64,000 nucleotides of DNA from Streptomyces cyaneochromogenes. GTDB taxonomy: Bacteria; Actinomycetota; Actinomycetes; Streptomycetales; Streptomycetaceae. Positions 50,984 through 59,776 of this stretch are shown one piece after another (the stretch's first letter is position 1; each line of letters begins with the position of its first letter). Location of the stretch: the NCBI RefSeq assembly GCF_003963535.1, contig NZ_CP034539.1, positions 2,852,001-2,916,000 on the forward strand, written 5' to 3'. Both the position numbers and the translations under genes were made by a program. Below the pieces are notes generated by a model. It saw nothing but the letters and a program-made list of their open reading frames with translations. It did no database searches and was not told the origin of the DNA.

Positions 50984-51253
50984 ATGCCGGAGCACGAACA
51001 GGACGACCAGGAGCGCGAGTTCGACCTGAAGTGGGCGGACAACGCCGAGCACAAGGAACCCTCGGCCCGGGCCCGTATGCTCGCCGCCCGCTGGAAGGAG
51101 AACCCGCCGGGGCCGGTGCCCTTCCGAGCCGACCCCGAGCATGTGGCACGATGGCACCGCCGCTCGGGCTGGATCTCCACGGTGATCGTGCTGGGGTGCG
51201 TCGCGGCGGTGATCGTCCTGCTCGGGTACATCAACTTCCGCGGGTCCTATTAG
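50984..51253 (+). CDS. small single-TM membrane protein
   Basis: 89 residues from ATG 50984; GTG 50975 is an alternative, but the G-rich ribosome site at 50970-50974 favours the ATG. The first 60 residues are charged (HEQDDQEREFDLKWADNAEHK, split by helices, and PPGPVPFRADPEHVARWHR), then one transmembrane helix, WISTVIVLGCVAAVIVLLGY, and a three-residue outside end. It is conserved directly after glnA in Streptomyces to my knowledge, with no known role. Confidence 0.72.
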   Translation: MPEHEQDDQEREFDLKWADNAEHKEPSARARMLAARWKENPPGPVPFRADPEHVARWHRRSGWISTVIVLGCVAAVIVLLGYINFRGSY

Positions 51254-51332
51254 CCGGGACGTATTTCGCGCGACCGGCCCCCGCTGAGCGCCCTACGATC
51301 AGCCGATACGGCAGGTAGGGGCGGGTGGGGGC

Positions 51333-52758
51333 ATGCGCGAGGACATCAGGCGCGGCGAGGTGGTGGCGGTTCGGCTGGCCGGGGGTGTGTCGCTCGGGGA
51401 TGCCCTCGCTGTCGCCGATCCAGGGGAGTGGCTCGCCCTGGACGCAGGGGCGCGGACGGTGGCCTGGTACCGGCCGGAGGCGTTGCCGGAGTGGGAGTGC
51501 GTCGCTCCGTTGCCCGCCGATCTCGCCGGGCTCGACGAGTCCCGGCTCGCGCTCGCCCTCTGCCACCGGGACGGCCGTGTCCGTGAGCGGGCGGTGCGCC
51601 GGTCGGGGGGCGTGCCCCGGTCTCCTGCCGCTGCTCGTCATCCGCGCCACCGACTGGGCGCAGCCCGTCCGTGCGGGTGCCCGGGAGTTGCTGCGCGCGG
51701 CCCTCGACGTGGACACCGCCGTCGCGCTCGCGCCGCTGATCCTGCTCGTGGGGCGTCGTGAGCGGGGTGCCTTCGGTGTGGAACTGCTCGGCGAGGTGCT
51801 GCGGGGAGTGTCCGGCGAGCGGCTCGTGCCGCTGTGCGCCGCCGCCGACCGCACCGTACGCCGGTTCGCCTACCGCCTCGCCGTCGAGGAACGGCTCCTC
51901 TCCCCCGCGGAACTGGCCCGCGCGGCCGCCCGGGACACCGACGCCGTCGTCCAGACGCTGTGTGCGGAGGCCGCGCTGAAGGCCGTACCGGCGGACGCGG
52001 ACGACGACGTGCTCCAGCCCCTGCTCGCCGCCCGCAATCCGCGGGCCCGCTCGGCCGGTGTCACGGCGCTCAGGAGGGTCGGGCGGGCCGCCGAGGCGGA
52101 GCGGTTCCTGGTCGACCGCTCCGCGGTGGTGCGCGCCTGTGCCCGCTATGTCGTCCGTCGGCTCGGGGGCGATCCGCTGCCGCTGTACCGGGGTTGGTGC
52201 TCGGACCCGGGCGATCCGGCGCTGCGGCCCGGTGCCGTCATCGGGCTCGCGGAGTGCGGGGAGCGTGCGGACGCCGGGATGCTGTGGCCGCTGCTCGCGC
52301 ATCCGGTGCCCGCGGTGCGGGCGCGGGCGGTGGCCGGCCTGCGAGTGCTGGACGTGTCGGACGTGGCGCGACTGCGGCCGCTGCTGGACGACGCCGACCC
52401 CGGTGTCGTGGGCGAGACGGCCGTCTCGCTGCTGCCGTCCGCGCGGCGGTTGCCCTCGGAGTGGCTGATGGAGCGCATCGGGGTCCGGTGGCCCCGGCAT
52501 GTGCGGGTCGCCGCGTTCCGGCTCCTGTGCGCGGGGCCCGGGATCGTGCCGCTGCGGGCGGCGGTGGAGCTGCTGGACGACGCGGATCCGAAGCTGCGCG
52601 GCCGGGCCGAGCAGGCCGTACGGCGGTGGCATCCGTCGGCCGACGTACCGCGCGGGGAGGCGGAGGTGGCGGCACTGCTCGACCGCTGCGAACGGCTCTT
52701 CGACGAGTACGTGCTGCGCCGGAAGAAGTGGGAAGCCGGCCTGAGCCACCCGAGCTGA
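51333..52758 (+). pseudogene. HEAT-repeat-like protein gene with a frameshift
   Basis: The first 90 residues (REDIRRGEVVAVRLAGGVSLG, LALDAGARTVAWYRPEALPEWE) run in one frame to about 51605, and the rest in the next frame: PGLLPLLVIRATDWAQPVRA, then many short helical repeats such as PLLAARNPRARSAGVTALRRV and PLLAHPVPAVRARAVAGLRVL, down to KKWEAGLSHPS. The shift coincides with a run of six G (51605-51610); five G would restore a single 474-residue reading frame. Repeats resemble HEAT/PBS-lyase scaffolds that bind proteins. The start ATG 51333 has GGGGTGGGGG before it. It could be a real mutation, phase variation, or a sequencing error. Confidence 0.75.
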
Positions 52759-52867
52759 GCCGCGGGACCTTTTGCCTGTCCTAGGGCCCTTCAGGACCGC
52801 TTCATGGGGCGGTGGCGATGCACACTGGGCAGTGGGACGAGTGCCTGAGTGCGCGGGGTGGTGTGAG

Positions 52868-53785
52868 ATGCGGAGCCGCTTCCGGAGTGACCGGCGGTTG
52901 ACCGCCCGGATGGGGGTCACGCTGTTTCTGCTCGGGTTGTTGTACGTGGGGTTCGTCGCCGCGTTGATCGTGTTGCTGAAGTCCTGGGTGCTGGTCGTGG
53001 TCGTGGCGGCGGGGCTGCTGGGGGCGCAGTACTGGTTCTCGGACCGGGTCGCGCTGTTCGCGATGCGCGGGCGGGTCGTGGAGCGGGAGGAGTATCCCGA
53101 GTTGCACGGGGTCGTCGACCGGTTGTGCGCCATCGCGGACATGCCCAAGCCCGTCGTCGCCGTGTCCGACATGGAGATGCCGAACGCGTTCGCCACCGGG
53201 CGCAATCCCGATCATGCCGTGGTCTGCGTGACCACGGGGCTGCTGCGGCGGCTGGAGCCGGACGAGCTGGAGGGGGTGCTCGCGCACGAGCTGTCGCATG
53301 TGGCGCACAAGGACGTCGCCGTGATCACGGTCGCATCGTTCCTCGGTGTGATCGCGGGGCTGATCGTGCGGTTCGCCTTCTATTCGCAGATCTTCGGCGG
53401 CGGGCGCCGGGACCAGAACACCGCCGTCGTCTTCGCCGCCGTGATGGGGGTGTCGGCGGCCGTGTACGCGATCAGCTTCCTGCTGATCAGGGCCCTGTCC
53501 CGATACCGGGAGCTGGCCGCCGACCGGGCCGCGGCGCTGCTCACCGGACGGCCCTCGGTGCTGGCGTCCGCGCTCACCAAGGTCTCCGGCGACATCGCCC
53601 GGATCCCGACCAAGGACCTGCGCACGGCCCAGGCCTTCAACGCCTTCTACTTCACTCCGGCACTGGGCCGCGGGCCCAGCATCGGGCAGCTCTTCTCGAC
53701 CCACCCGAGCCTGGAGCAGCGGCTCGAACAACTGGGGCGGATCTCCGCCGAGTTGGGCGAGGCCGCGGCACCCGGAGGGGCGTGA
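52868..53785 (+). CDS. htpX: HtpX-like M48 membrane metalloprotease
   Basis: 305 residues. Two N-terminal helices (MGVTLFLLGLLYVGFVAALIV and WVLVVVVAAGLLGAQYWF) precede the cytoplasmic zinc-peptidase domain: His140-Glu-Leu-Ser-His144 in LAHELSH, with the third ligand Glu in RYRELAADRA. Family landmarks MPNAFATGRNP and STHPSLEQRLEQL are present. HtpX degrades misfolded membrane proteins. The gene is followed immediately by pspAB, with which it is usually paired in actinobacteria. ATG 52868 follows GTGTGAG, a weak ribosome site. Confidence 0.9.
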   Translation: MRSRFRSDRRLTARMGVTLFLLGLLYVGFVAALIVLLKSWVLVVVVAAGLLGAQYWFSDRVALFAMRGRVVEREEYPELHGVVDRLCAIADMPKPVVAVSDMEMPNAFATGRNPDHAVVCVTTGLLRRLEPDELEGVLAHELSHVAHKDVAVITVASFLGVIAGLIVRFAFYSQIFGGGRRDQNTAVVFAAVMGVSAAVYAISFLLIRALSRYRELAADRAAALLTGRPSVLASALTKVSGDIARIPTKDLRTAQAFNAFYFTPALGRGPSIGQLFSTHPSLEQRLEQLGRISAELGEAAAPGGA

Positions 53786-53787
53786 GC

Positions 53788-54375
53788 ATGGGGCTGCTGG
53801 ACATTCTGCTCGGCCGTACGAAGCCGGTCGCACCCGATCTCGACCAGCTCTTCGGGCTGCCGTCGGCGGCGGTGACGCTGGAGGCGGCGGCCGGGTTCCG
53901 GCCGACGGGGAGCGGGGCGGTGTGCTTCGCCGCCGTCGAGGGCGCGGCCTTCGAGCAGACCCACCGCGAGGTCCAGGCGCTGCTCGACGCGGACGCCGAG
54001 CGCGAGGGCCGGCCGGTGGAGCTGACCCGGGACGGCTACGGCTACTCGTGGCTGGTCTCCCGGCGCACTCCGGACCAGTTGCCGGAGCTGGTCAACGACC
54101 TGCACGCGGTGAACAGCGCGATGGAGGTCAACGGCTTCGGGCCGCAGCTGCTGTGCTCGCTGGCCGGGTTCGAGGACGAGCGGGACGGCAGGCGGCTCGC
54201 CCTCGTCTATCTCTACAAGCGCGGCACCTTCTATCCCTTCGCACCCCTGCCCGGCACGGCGGAACGGCGCGACAACCCGCTCGAACTGCGGGTGAAGGCG
54301 GCCCTTGCGAACGACCTGCGGATCGAGCAGGACCTCAACCGCTGGTTCCCGGTGTGGGGCGCCCCCGGCCTGTGA
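53788..54375 (+). CDS. pspAB: PspA-associated protein PspAB
   Basis: 195 residues from ATG 53788; GGAGGGG at 53774-53780 gives seven-base spacing, better than GTG 53782. MGLLDILLGRTKPVAPDLDQLFGLPSA is the family opening; RDGYGYSWLV, GPQLLCSLAGF and YLYKRGTFYPFAP follow. PspAB is associated with the phage-shock protein system and encoded with htpX in many actinobacteria; its action is unknown. Here pspA and pspAA are about 43 kb away at 9895-11013. Confidence 0.87.
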   Translation: MGLLDILLGRTKPVAPDLDQLFGLPSAAVTLEAAAGFRPTGSGAVCFAAVEGAAFEQTHREVQALLDADAEREGRPVELTRDGYGYSWLVSRRTPDQLPELVNDLHAVNSAMEVNGFGPQLLCSLAGFEDERDGRRLALVYLYKRGTFYPFAPLPGTAERRDNPLELRVKAALANDLRIEQDLNRWFPVWGAPGL

Positions 54376-54428
54376 CCGTGGGCACCCCCTCTCGGGTCAC
54401 CACCGGAGCGTTACCACCGGAGGGCGTC

Positions 54429-54725
54429 TCAGCTGCTCTTCTCGCGCTGCTGACGACGGGCCTCCAGGGGACGCTCGCGGCGGTAGCGGCGCTCCCACTT
54501 GGCCTGCATGTCACGGCGGTCGCGGTAGGCCCGGTAGTCCGAGGGCATGGATCCTCCCGAGGAGGACCCTCCCCCGGCTCCCGGGGCTCCCCCGCCCGAC
54601 GCGGAGGCGTCCCGGCCGTACTGCAGGTACAGGAACAGCACGGCGACGGCGGCCAGCCAGTAGAGGTGGTTTCCGAATCCTAAGATCACCAGGACGACAG
54701 TCCCGGACAAGACGATGGTGCCCAT
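54429..54725 (-). CDS. small membrane protein with Gly/Ser-rich segment
   Basis: 98 residues from ATG 54725, with GGAGG six bases before. Two hydrophobic helices at the N-terminus (GTIVLSGTVVLVILGF, YWLAAVAVLFLYLQY) are followed by a glycine/serine-rich linker (SASGGGAPGAGGGSSSGGS) and a highly charged tail (RAYRDRRDMQAKWERRYRRER). Conserved in Streptomyces as an unnamed membrane protein; function unknown. An upstream open frame to 54980 is mostly low complexity and not credited. Confidence 0.7.
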   Translation of the reverse strand: MGTIVLSGTVVLVILGFGNHLYWLAAVAVLFLYLQYGRDASASGGGAPGAGGGSSSGGSMPSDYRAYRDRRDMQAKWERRYRRERPLEARRQQREKSS

Positions 54726-54751
54726 CACGGGCCTCCGTGAGCGTGGGTGTG

Positions 54752-54787
54752 GATCTTGATCTGAAGCTGGGTCTGAATCTGGATCTG
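54752..54787. repeat. degenerate hexanucleotide tandem repeat
   Basis: Six adjacent units of six bases: GATCTT GATCTG AAGCTG, then GGTCTG AATCTG GATCTG. It lies just upstream of the 98-residue gene and of its ribosome site on the minus strand. Confidence 0.6.
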
Positions 54788-55002
54788 GAGCGGTGATCGA
54801 TGTCCCGACAGGGCGCTGGGGGATGGGCGACCGTCCGTCGGTGCGTAGAGAGTAGCCCCGAGTCCGCAGGGTGACCCCCGCCCTGCGGGAAGCGGCGTGA
54901 GCAGCTCCGTTACGCGTGTCCAGGGTAGGGAGCCGGTCACTGGGCGTGCATCTCCTTTTCCCGGGACGCCAGTTCGGCATGTGCCGTCCGTGCCGTGAGC
55001 GG

Positions 55003-56361
55003 TCAGACCCCGGGGGCGGCGCTGATCAGCCCGGCCGCGACGGCCGCGCCCAGCGTGGCGTGGTCGGTGGCGGTCTGGTCGGCGTAGGACAGGGCGAAGG
55101 CGGTGACCGCGCGGTCGAAGGTGTCGGCGTTGCCCAGGTAGCCGGCGATGGCGATGCGGTCGCCGGAGCGGGCGTGGGCCCGGGCGAGGGCGGTGCCGCA
55201 GAGGCGGGCGTAGGACACGAGATCGTCGGGACCCATCGCGGCGACGTCCGCGGAGCCCTTCATGTCGCGCAGCTGACGCCAGTAGAAGGCGCGGCCCTGC
55301 GGCCCCGACATCCAGCCGAGGAAGACGTCGCCGGCGGCCTGCAACAGCCGCTGGCCCGCGACCACGCGATGGCCGTGGTGGACGTACGGCCCACTGGGCA
55401 GATGCTCCTCCAGGACGGACTGCCGTGCCTCCTTGATCTGCAGGAACAGCGGGTCGTCGGTGTCCCGTCCGGCGAGCAGCACGATGAAGCAGCGCAGTCC
55501 GACGCTGCCGACGCCGACGACCTTGCGGGCGGCGTCGACGAAGCGGTAGCGGTCGAGGAGGAGGCGGCGCTCCTCGGAGAGGGTCGAGCGGTAGTCGCTG
55601 AAGATCTTGCGCAGGAAGGCCATGTCGGAGGTGCCCGCGGGTTCGATGAGCGGCGGGTCCTGGATGATCCGGCGGCGCCCGTCGACCATCTCGGTGAGCT
55701 TGCCGTAGGCCTGCAGGCTGGTGCGGCGGCGGGCGCGGCCGAGGCTGGACTCGGCACGGCGGCGGTGGCGGGTGGAGCGGGCCAGGGGCAGGAGCTGCTC
55801 GGCGTCGATGCGCGTGTACCAGACGTCGAGCTCGCCGAGCCGGGCCAGCCGCCGGATCGCGGTGCGGTACGCGCTCACGGCCTCCTGGGCCGCGCGGGCG
55901 GCCTTGGCCTGCGGATGGCCGTTCTCGCGGGCGGCCACGGCGACCGAGACGGCGAGCCGTTTGACGTCCCACTCGAACGGGCCGGGGTACGTCTCGTCGA
56001 AGTCGTTGAGGTCGAAGAGGAGGGCGCGTTCCGGGGAGGCGTACAGGCCGAAGTTGAGCAGGTGGGCGTCGCCGCACAGTTGCACGGTGAGTCCGGTGTG
56101 CGGGGCGGCGGCGAGATCGGCGGCCATCACGGCGGCGGCGCCGCGCAGGAAGGCGAAGGGGGACGCCGCCATCCGGCCGTACCTGATCGGCAGCAGCTCC
56201 GGCAGCCGGTCGCGGCCCTGGCGTTCGAGTACGGCGACGGGGTCGGGGCGGTCGACGGAGGGGAGCCAGGAGGCGTGGGCGGAGCGGGGGACGCGGGTGC
56301 GGGCGGCCTTGCCGCGCAGGGCCCGGTCGGCCGGGGTGGCGAGGGTGCCGGGGGCGGTCAT
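55003..56361 (-). CDS. DUF2252 family protein
   Basis: 452 residues from ATG 56361 with GGAG at seven bases. Landmarks of DUF2252 are GRDRLPELLPIRYGRMAASPF, FLRGAAAVMAADLA, VQLCGDAHLLNFGLYASPER, LLFDLNDFDETYPGPFEWDVKRLAVS, with kinase-like Asp and His residues (GDAHLLNFG), and the later VGVGSVGLRCFIVLLAG. The fold is thought to be protein-kinase/aminoglycoside-phosphotransferase-like; no substrate is known. It is cytoplasmic and transcribed alone on the minus strand. Confidence 0.85.
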   Translation of the reverse strand: MTAPGTLATPADRALRGKAARTRVPRSAHASWLPSVDRPDPVAVLERQGRDRLPELLPIRYGRMAASPFAFLRGAAAVMAADLAAAPHTGLTVQLCGDAHLLNFGLYASPERALLFDLNDFDETYPGPFEWDVKRLAVSVAVAARENGHPQAKAARAAQEAVSAYRTAIRRLARLGELDVWYTRIDAEQLLPLARSTRHRRRAESSLGRARRRTSLQAYGKLTEMVDGRRRIIQDPPLIEPAGTSDMAFLRKIFSDYRSTLSEERRLLLDRYRFVDAARKVVGVGSVGLRCFIVLLAGRDTDDPLFLQIKEARQSVLEEHLPSGPYVHHGHRVVAGQRLLQAAGDVFLGWMSGPQGRAFYWRQLRDMKGSADVAAMGPDDLVSYARLCGTALARAHARSGDRIAIAGYLGNADTFDRAVTAFALSYADQTATDHATLGAAVAAGLISAAPGV

Positions 56362-56600
56362 GACAGGACTCCGGGTCCGGCCGTCCCGTGCGGAGGCCGT
56401 CGTATGCCGTCCGTGCCCTGGCTGGCCATCGTGCCTCCCGCTGCCGCGCCCGCGCGCGCGGGTCGCCACCTCCTGATCGCAGTGAACGGCGGGACGGGGG
56501 CCTGCGCATGCCGGGTACGGCGATCGGGTGACGGGGCCGTCGGCAGGACCGGAGGCCGTCACGGTGACGGGCCGTTGTCAGTGGCGTCCGGGAGGATGCG

Positions 56601-57830
56601 GTGAGGGACGAGGAGACGGCGTGGCGGGTGGAGGCCGGGATGGGTGACGGGGTGCGGTACGTCGGGGTGGCGGAGCGGCGGGCTCGGCTGGGGTTGCGGC
56701 ACCGGCTGGCCGGGGCGGCTCGGGCGGCGGATCCGGCCGAGGTCGCCGAGTCGCTGGTCGCGCTGCACGGCACCGACCCGGCGACGGTGTACCTGGCGGT
56801 GGGCGCCCGGCTGGCGGAGCCCGCGAAGACCGTCGCCCGGACCGAGCGGGCGCTGTACGAGGACCGGGCGCTGGTCCGGATGCACGGCATGCGGCACACC
56901 GTGTTCGTGTTCCCCACCGAGCTGACGGCCGTCGTGCACGCCTCGACCGGCATCGCGGTCGCCGCCCGGGAGCGGGCCACGCTGGTCAAGCAGATGGCGG
57001 CGGCGGGGGCACCGGATGCGGCCTGGCTGGCCGAGGTCGAGGAGTCGGCGCTGGCCGCGCTGGCCCGGCGCGGCCAGGCGACAGCGGCCGAACTCGCCGA
57101 GGACGAGCCGCGGTTGCGCGAGCGGTTCCTGTACGGGGCCGGGAAGAGCTACGAAGGGGTGCACACCGTCTCGACGCGGCTGCTGCGGGTGCTGGGCGTC
57201 GAGGGAAAGGTGGTGCGGGGACGGCCGCTGGGCTCCTGGACGTCCTCGCAGTTCCGCTGGGCGGTGGCCCCCGAGCATCCCGAACTGGACGTGGCCGAGG
57301 CGCAGGCGGAGCTGCTGCGACGCTGGCTCACGGCGTGCGGACCGGCGACCGAGGCCGACCTGAAGTGGTGGAGCGGGTGGCGGGTGACGGAGGTCCGCCG
57401 CGCCCTGGCGGCGATCAAGGCACAGCCCGTGTCCCTCGACGAGGGGACGGGGTACGTCGTCGACGGCGACGTCGATCCGGTGACCGGCCCCGAGGAGCCG
57501 TGGGCGGCCCTGCTCCCCGGCCTCGACCCCACGGCGATGGGCTGGCAACGGCGGGAGTGGTACCTGGCGCCGGAACTGTGGCCGTCGCTGTTCGACCGGA
57601 GCGGCAACGTCGGGCCGACGGTGTGGTGGAACGGGCGCGTGGTGGGCGGATGGGCCCAGCGCGGGGACGGGGAGATCGTCTGGCGGTTGCTGGAGGACCT
57701 CGGGGGCACGGAACGGCGGGCGGTGGAGGCCGCGGTCGCGCTGGAGGCGGAGCGGTTGCGGGAGTGGGTGGGGGCGTCTCGGGTGACGCCTCGGTTCCGG
57801 ACGCCGTTGGAGCGGGAGTTGGCGGGGTAG
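56601..57830 (+). CDS. AlkZ-like winged-helix DNA-binding domain protein
   Basis: 409 residues from GTG 56601 behind GGGAGGA. The HTH_42 family signatures are RRARLGLRHRLAG, ESLVALHGTDPATVYLAVGAR, LVRMHGMRHTVFVFP and, in the middle, SYEGVHTVSTRLLRVLGVEG, LGSWTSSQFRWAV; the late DPTAMGWQRREWYL and WWNGRVVGGWAQ complete the match. Members include the DNA glycosylase AlkZ that unhooks interstrand crosslinks, often placed beside antibiotic genes; no such cluster is here. The characteristic QxQ motif is not present, so glycosylase activity is doubtful. Confidence 0.8.
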   Translation: MRDEETAWRVEAGMGDGVRYVGVAERRARLGLRHRLAGAARAADPAEVAESLVALHGTDPATVYLAVGARLAEPAKTVARTERALYEDRALVRMHGMRHTVFVFPTELTAVVHASTGIAVAARERATLVKQMAAAGAPDAAWLAEVEESALAALARRGQATAAELAEDEPRLRERFLYGAGKSYEGVHTVSTRLLRVLGVEGKVVRGRPLGSWTSSQFRWAVAPEHPELDVAEAQAELLRRWLTACGPATEADLKWWSGWRVTEVRRALAAIKAQPVSLDEGTGYVVDGDVDPVTGPEEPWAALLPGLDPTAMGWQRREWYLAPELWPSLFDRSGNVGPTVWWNGRVVGGWAQRGDGEIVWRLLEDLGGTERRAVEAAVALEAERLREWVGASRVTPRFRTPLERELAG

Positions 57831-57851
57831 TCCTTCGGGGCCGAAGCGGGG

Positions 57852-57875
57852 GCCTGGGGGCGGCAGCCCCCAGGC
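57852..57875. terminator. hairpin between convergent genes, within a dispersed repeat
   Basis: GCCTGGGGGC pairs with GCCCCCAGGC over GGCA. The surrounding 57840-57910 resembles, in inverted orientation, the repeat at 9815-9893 (GGCCGAAGCGGGGGCC, GCCGGGCAC). Confidence 0.7.
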
Positions 57876-57931
57876 AACGCCACCTGCAACGCCGGGCACC
57901 GCCCGACAAGGGACGGCACCCGGCGCCACGG

Positions 57932-58258
57932 CTACCGCGCGTACCGCATCAACGCCCGCACCATGTGGCACGTCGTGTCCGACGGCGGATGAACGCCGAT
58001 CGTCTGCGCCGCGCTTCGGATCGTGTCGTTGCGGGCCTGGTTCGGCATGTAGACGCCCGAGTCGAGCAGCGCTATCGCGAGGCGCATGGCCTTGAGACGG
58101 CGGTTGTGGGTGATGTACCACTCGCGCGGCCGGCCCGGCGGCAGCGGCCGCTTCTCGATGGGCGCGTACGGCAGGTCGAGCAGGACCGGGTGCTTGGCGG
58201 TGGACTGGGTGGGCAACGGCTTGCGGGTCGGCTTCGGCTTCAGTGCGGCAGCGGGCAC
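57932..58258 (-). CDS. conserved hypothetical protein, likely DNA/RNA-related
   Basis: 108 residues. AGGAGG lies six bases before GTG 58258, but directly abuts ATG 58264, so GTG is favoured (VPAAALKPKPTRK). After a basic Pro/Lys N-terminus come LLDLPYAPIEKRPLPPGRPR, EWYITHNRRLKAMRLAIALLDSG and VYMPNQARNDTIRSAAQTIG, a helical pattern common in Streptomyces hypothetical proteins. I do not recognise a named family. It is convergent with the winged-helix gene. Confidence 0.65.
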   Translation of the reverse strand: MPAAALKPKPTRKPLPTQSTAKHPVLLDLPYAPIEKRPLPPGRPREWYITHNRRLKAMRLAIALLDSGVYMPNQARNDTIRSAAQTIGVHPPSDTTCHMVRALMRYAR

Positions 58259-58528
58259 AGGCATCCTCCTGTCGCGGGTCGGAGCGCCGGGCCGGGTTCC
58301 CCGGTGACGCTCTCGAACACTGCCTCCATTCTAATGCCCGCCACTGACAATCAGGAGACCCCGCAGATCCATGAAATCCCCAGGTCAGCAACGAAACTGT
58401 CACCGCGTCACACGCGACCCGCGCGATGCGCGCAAGGCGGCGGAAAATTCGAACAGAGCCCCCTCGGCAGGCGCCGCCGGCCCCGCGCCGACGAAGGTCG
58501 CGACACACCCCGGGATACCGTGGGCCGC

Positions 58529-58894
58529 ATGGAGATCTGGATCAATCCGGCCTGCTCGAAGTGCCGCAGCGCCATCAGCCTGCTCGACGCCGAGGGTGCC
58601 GACTACACCGTCCGCCGCTACCTGGAGGACGTGCCGACCGAGGACGAGATCCGGGACGTACTGGACCGGCTCGGACTCGAACCCTGGGACATCACCCGGA
58701 CCCAGGAAGCCGCGGCCAAGGAACTCGGACTCAAGGAGTGGGCCCGGGAAGCGAGTTCGCGGGAGCGGTGGATCACGGCCCTGGCCGAGCACCCCAAGCT
58801 GATCCAGCGGCCGATCATCACCGCGCAGGACGGCACGGCCGTGGTCGCGCGCACCGACGAGGCCGTACAGGACGCCTTGTCCCGCAAGGGCTAG
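58529..58894 (+). CDS. ArsC/Spx-family thioredoxin-fold protein
   Basis: 121 residues. MEIWINPACSKCRSAISLLD contains the CxxC (Cys9, Cys12) of the arsenate-reductase-like family; YLEDVPTEDEIRDVLDRLG and IQRPIITAQDGTAVVAR fit the ArsC/YffB fold. No arsenic genes lie nearby, so a redox role other than arsenate reduction is likely. TACCGT (58516-58521) precedes ATG 58529 by seven bases without a ribosome site, so the mRNA may be leaderless. It is a single gene. Confidence 0.85.
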   Translation: MEIWINPACSKCRSAISLLDAEGADYTVRRYLEDVPTEDEIRDVLDRLGLEPWDITRTQEAAAKELGLKEWAREASSRERWITALAEHPKLIQRPIITAQDGTAVVARTDEAVQDALSRKG

Positions 58895-59012
58895 AGCACC
58901 CTCGACTCGACTGTGACGCACGTTACTTCAGTGACTCCTGTAACCGCTGAGTAACTTCGTTCGGTATCTCGTACATAGCGGCGTACGCTCCCCAACCTCC
59001 CAGGAGGCGCGC

Positions 59013-59714
59013 ATGTCGCGTAGGAGAACTCTCGGTACGAAGAAGAAGCTCGCACTGCTGGTGAGCGCGGCGACGGTGGCGGGCGGCGGTGCCTTCGTCA
59101 TGGCGAGCACCTCGAACGCCTCGCAGACGCCGACGGTCAAGTCCGCAGCCGATTCGAGCGTCTGCCAGGGGCTCGCCACCGCGCTCGGCAACAACCAGCG
59201 GTTCATCGAGGGGCAGAAGGCCAGTCCGGACGCACAGTCCGCGGCGCGGATCGCCAACCGCGAGGCCGTCATCCAGCAGATCAAGGTCCAGCAGGAAGCC
59301 TCCGGGTGTGTCGCTGGGGAGTCGGCTCAGGACTCCCAGGCGTCGCCGCCCGCGCAGGGCGGACAGCAGGGCGGCGGTCAGCAGGCGGGGGGTGCCGCGC
59401 CGTCCCAGAGCGCCCCTGCGGGGAACGAGGAGGCGGGGAACGCCGGCGGCGGTGCCGCGGCCTCGGGCCAGCAGGTCTGCAACGGCTCGACCGTCACGCT
59501 CTCCGGTGAGGGCGGTGCCCCGGCGGCGTCCAGCAACCAGTTCCCGGCCGGCACGAAGCTGAAGGTCACCAACCTGGACAACAACAAGTCCACGACGGTG
59601 GAGGTCACCTCGGTCTCCGGCAGCTGTGTGCTGCTCAACAACGCGGCCTTCGAGCAGGTCCGCGAGCCCGGCAAGTTCCTGATCCGCCGCGCGGTGATCG
59701 AGAAGGTGGGGTGA
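59013..59714 (+). CDS. secreted protein with C-terminal double-psi beta-barrel-like domain
   Basis: 233 residues from ATG 59013 behind AGGAGG. The signal peptide is SRRRTLGTKKKLALLVSAATVAGG with cleavage near SNAS. A helical part (QGLATALGNNQRFIEGQK) with two Cys precedes a low-complexity Gln/Gly/Ala/Ser linker (about 105-150). The last 80 residues (GSTVTLSGEGG, NQFPAGTKLKVTNLDNNKST, TTVEVTSVSGSCVLLNNAAF) have the GTKLKVTNLDNGKS pattern of RlpA-like barrels, without the catalytic Asp/His set I would expect. Probably an extracellular wall-associated protein. Confidence 0.75.
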   Translation: MSRRRTLGTKKKLALLVSAATVAGGGAFVMASTSNASQTPTVKSAADSSVCQGLATALGNNQRFIEGQKASPDAQSAARIANREAVIQQIKVQQEASGCVAGESAQDSQASPPAQGGQQGGGQQAGGAAPSQSAPAGNEEAGNAGGGAAASGQQVCNGSTVTLSGEGGAPAASSNQFPAGTKLKVTNLDNNKSTTVEVTSVSGSCVLLNNAAFEQVREPGKFLIRRAVIEKVG

Positions 59715-59742
59715 TACCCGGGTAGTCGCGCGTACGTGTCAT

Positions 59743-59776
59743 GGTCCTGCCGCTCGCGGCCACGAGCGGCAGGACC
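59743..59776 (+). terminator. terminator after the secreted-protein gene
   Basis: GGTCCTGCCGCTCG pairs with CGAGCGGCAGGACC (14 bp) over a six-base loop. Confidence 0.78.

Noticed and set aside
54752..54787. CRISPR-like array
   Set aside because: Units are six bases without spacers; it is a simple tandem repeat.
56601..57830. AlkZ crosslink-repair glycosylase
   Set aside because: Family membership is good, but the QxQ catalytic motif is not seen and no genotoxin cluster is nearby, so only the general family name is given.
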